From the NCBI GenBank assembly GCA_028671895.1, contig CM053801.1:10949375-11013374 (forward strand): 64,000 nucleotides of DNA, written 5' to 3'. Below are positions 63,781 through 64,000 of this stretch, in pieces. The translations under genes were made by a program, and so were the position numbers. Origin of the DNA: Oenanthe sinensis (taxonomy: Eukaryota; Streptophyta; Magnoliopsida; Apiales; Apiaceae). The notes under the pieces were generated by a model, which saw nothing but the letters and a program-made list of their open reading frames with translations, did no database searches and was not told the origin of the DNA. How positions within the stretch are numbered: position 1 is the first letter of the stretch; each line of letters begins with the position of its first letter.

Positions 63781-63971
63781 ATGTCTGCAAGCAAAGTGTT
63801 TATGAGAGCAAAGCCCTTTCTTGCAGTTCTTTTCTTGCAGTTTGGGCTAGCAGGAATGGATATCCTTTCCAAAGCTGCATTGAATGAAGGGATGAGCAAT
63901 TATATATTTGTTGTTTATCGTCATGCTATTGCCACCATAGTAATTGCTCCTTTCGCGATCATTCTGGACAA
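63781..63971 (+). CDS. WAT1-related / nodulin MtN21-like EamA transporter, first exon only
   Basis: The ATG at 63781 opens a frame MSASKVFMRAKPFLAVLFLQ, FGLAGMDILSKAALNEGMSN, then YIFVVYRHAIATIVIAPFAI and ILDK. This is the signature first exon of plant WAT1/UmamiT (MtN21-like) transporters: a short cytosolic start, TM1, the KAALNEGMS loop, then VYRHAIATIVIAPFA in TM2. The exon ends in a typical position, GACAA|GTATCT, and the intron begins with a (CT)n run cut by the window end. Family members move amino acids, auxin or other small solutes across plasma or vacuolar membranes. The substrate cannot be judged from one exon. Confidence 0.9.
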
Positions 63972-63974
63972 GTA

Positions 63975-64000
63975 TCTCTCTCTCTCTCTCTCTCTCTCTC
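63975..64000. repeat. (CT)n microsatellite at window end
   Basis: A CT run starts just inside the first intron of the WAT1-like gene and continues to the last base of the window. Confidence 0.85.

Overview
The window is nuclear DNA of a flowering plant, probably a eudicot. Genes are split by short AT-rich GT-AG introns and separated by long, very AT-rich intergenic DNA carrying small DNA transposons (Stowaway, hAT and Mutator types) and 5'-truncated LINE tails. The conserved proteins are clearly plant: a CHX-type cation/H+ antiporter, a plant-type ADF with an intron directly after the ATG, an H2A with the plant SPKK tail, and a WAT1/MtN21 transporter. I cannot name the species. Exon borders were placed by hand from splice signals plus reading-frame continuity, without alignments.

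Layout: 1-4400 is intergenic (a possible last exon of an upstream gene near 638-715, and a Stowaway MITE). 4413-7190 (+) is a FUSC-type membrane protein of 794 aa. 7566-8210 is a complete non-autonomous hAT element. 11261-11572 (+) is an intronless histone H4 with textbook plant histone promoter motifs. 12628-15816 (-) is a degraded ALY/THO4 RNA-export-factor-like gene. 19190-21961 (+) is a CHX antiporter (818 aa), convergent with 22556-30519 (-), eIF3a (13 coding exons, 952 aa). 32873-34413 (-) is ADF (139 aa). 37262-40567 (+) is a conserved plant protein I do not recognise, with a decayed hAT element in its intron. 42609-43358 (-) is histone H2A with an H2A.W-type tail, divergent from 45289-45922 (+), ribosomal protein S15a. 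47453-50378 (-) is soluble inorganic pyrophosphatase (216 aa). 55159-59888 (+) is a RABE/Rab8 GTPase (212 aa) whose first intron holds a Mutator-like element with long inverted ends and a perfect 9-bp target duplication. From 63781 the first exon of a WAT1/MtN21 EamA transporter runs off the window.

Most intact genes are housekeeping: translation (eIF3a, S15a), chromatin (H4, H2A), actin turnover (ADF), secretion (RABE) and phosphate metabolism (PPase). They do not form a pathway or cluster. I did not find a convincing new multi-gene system. The most informative unusual features are transposons with readable boundaries, the decaying ALY-like locus, GC-AG introns, and tandem duplications inside introns and a 3' UTR.
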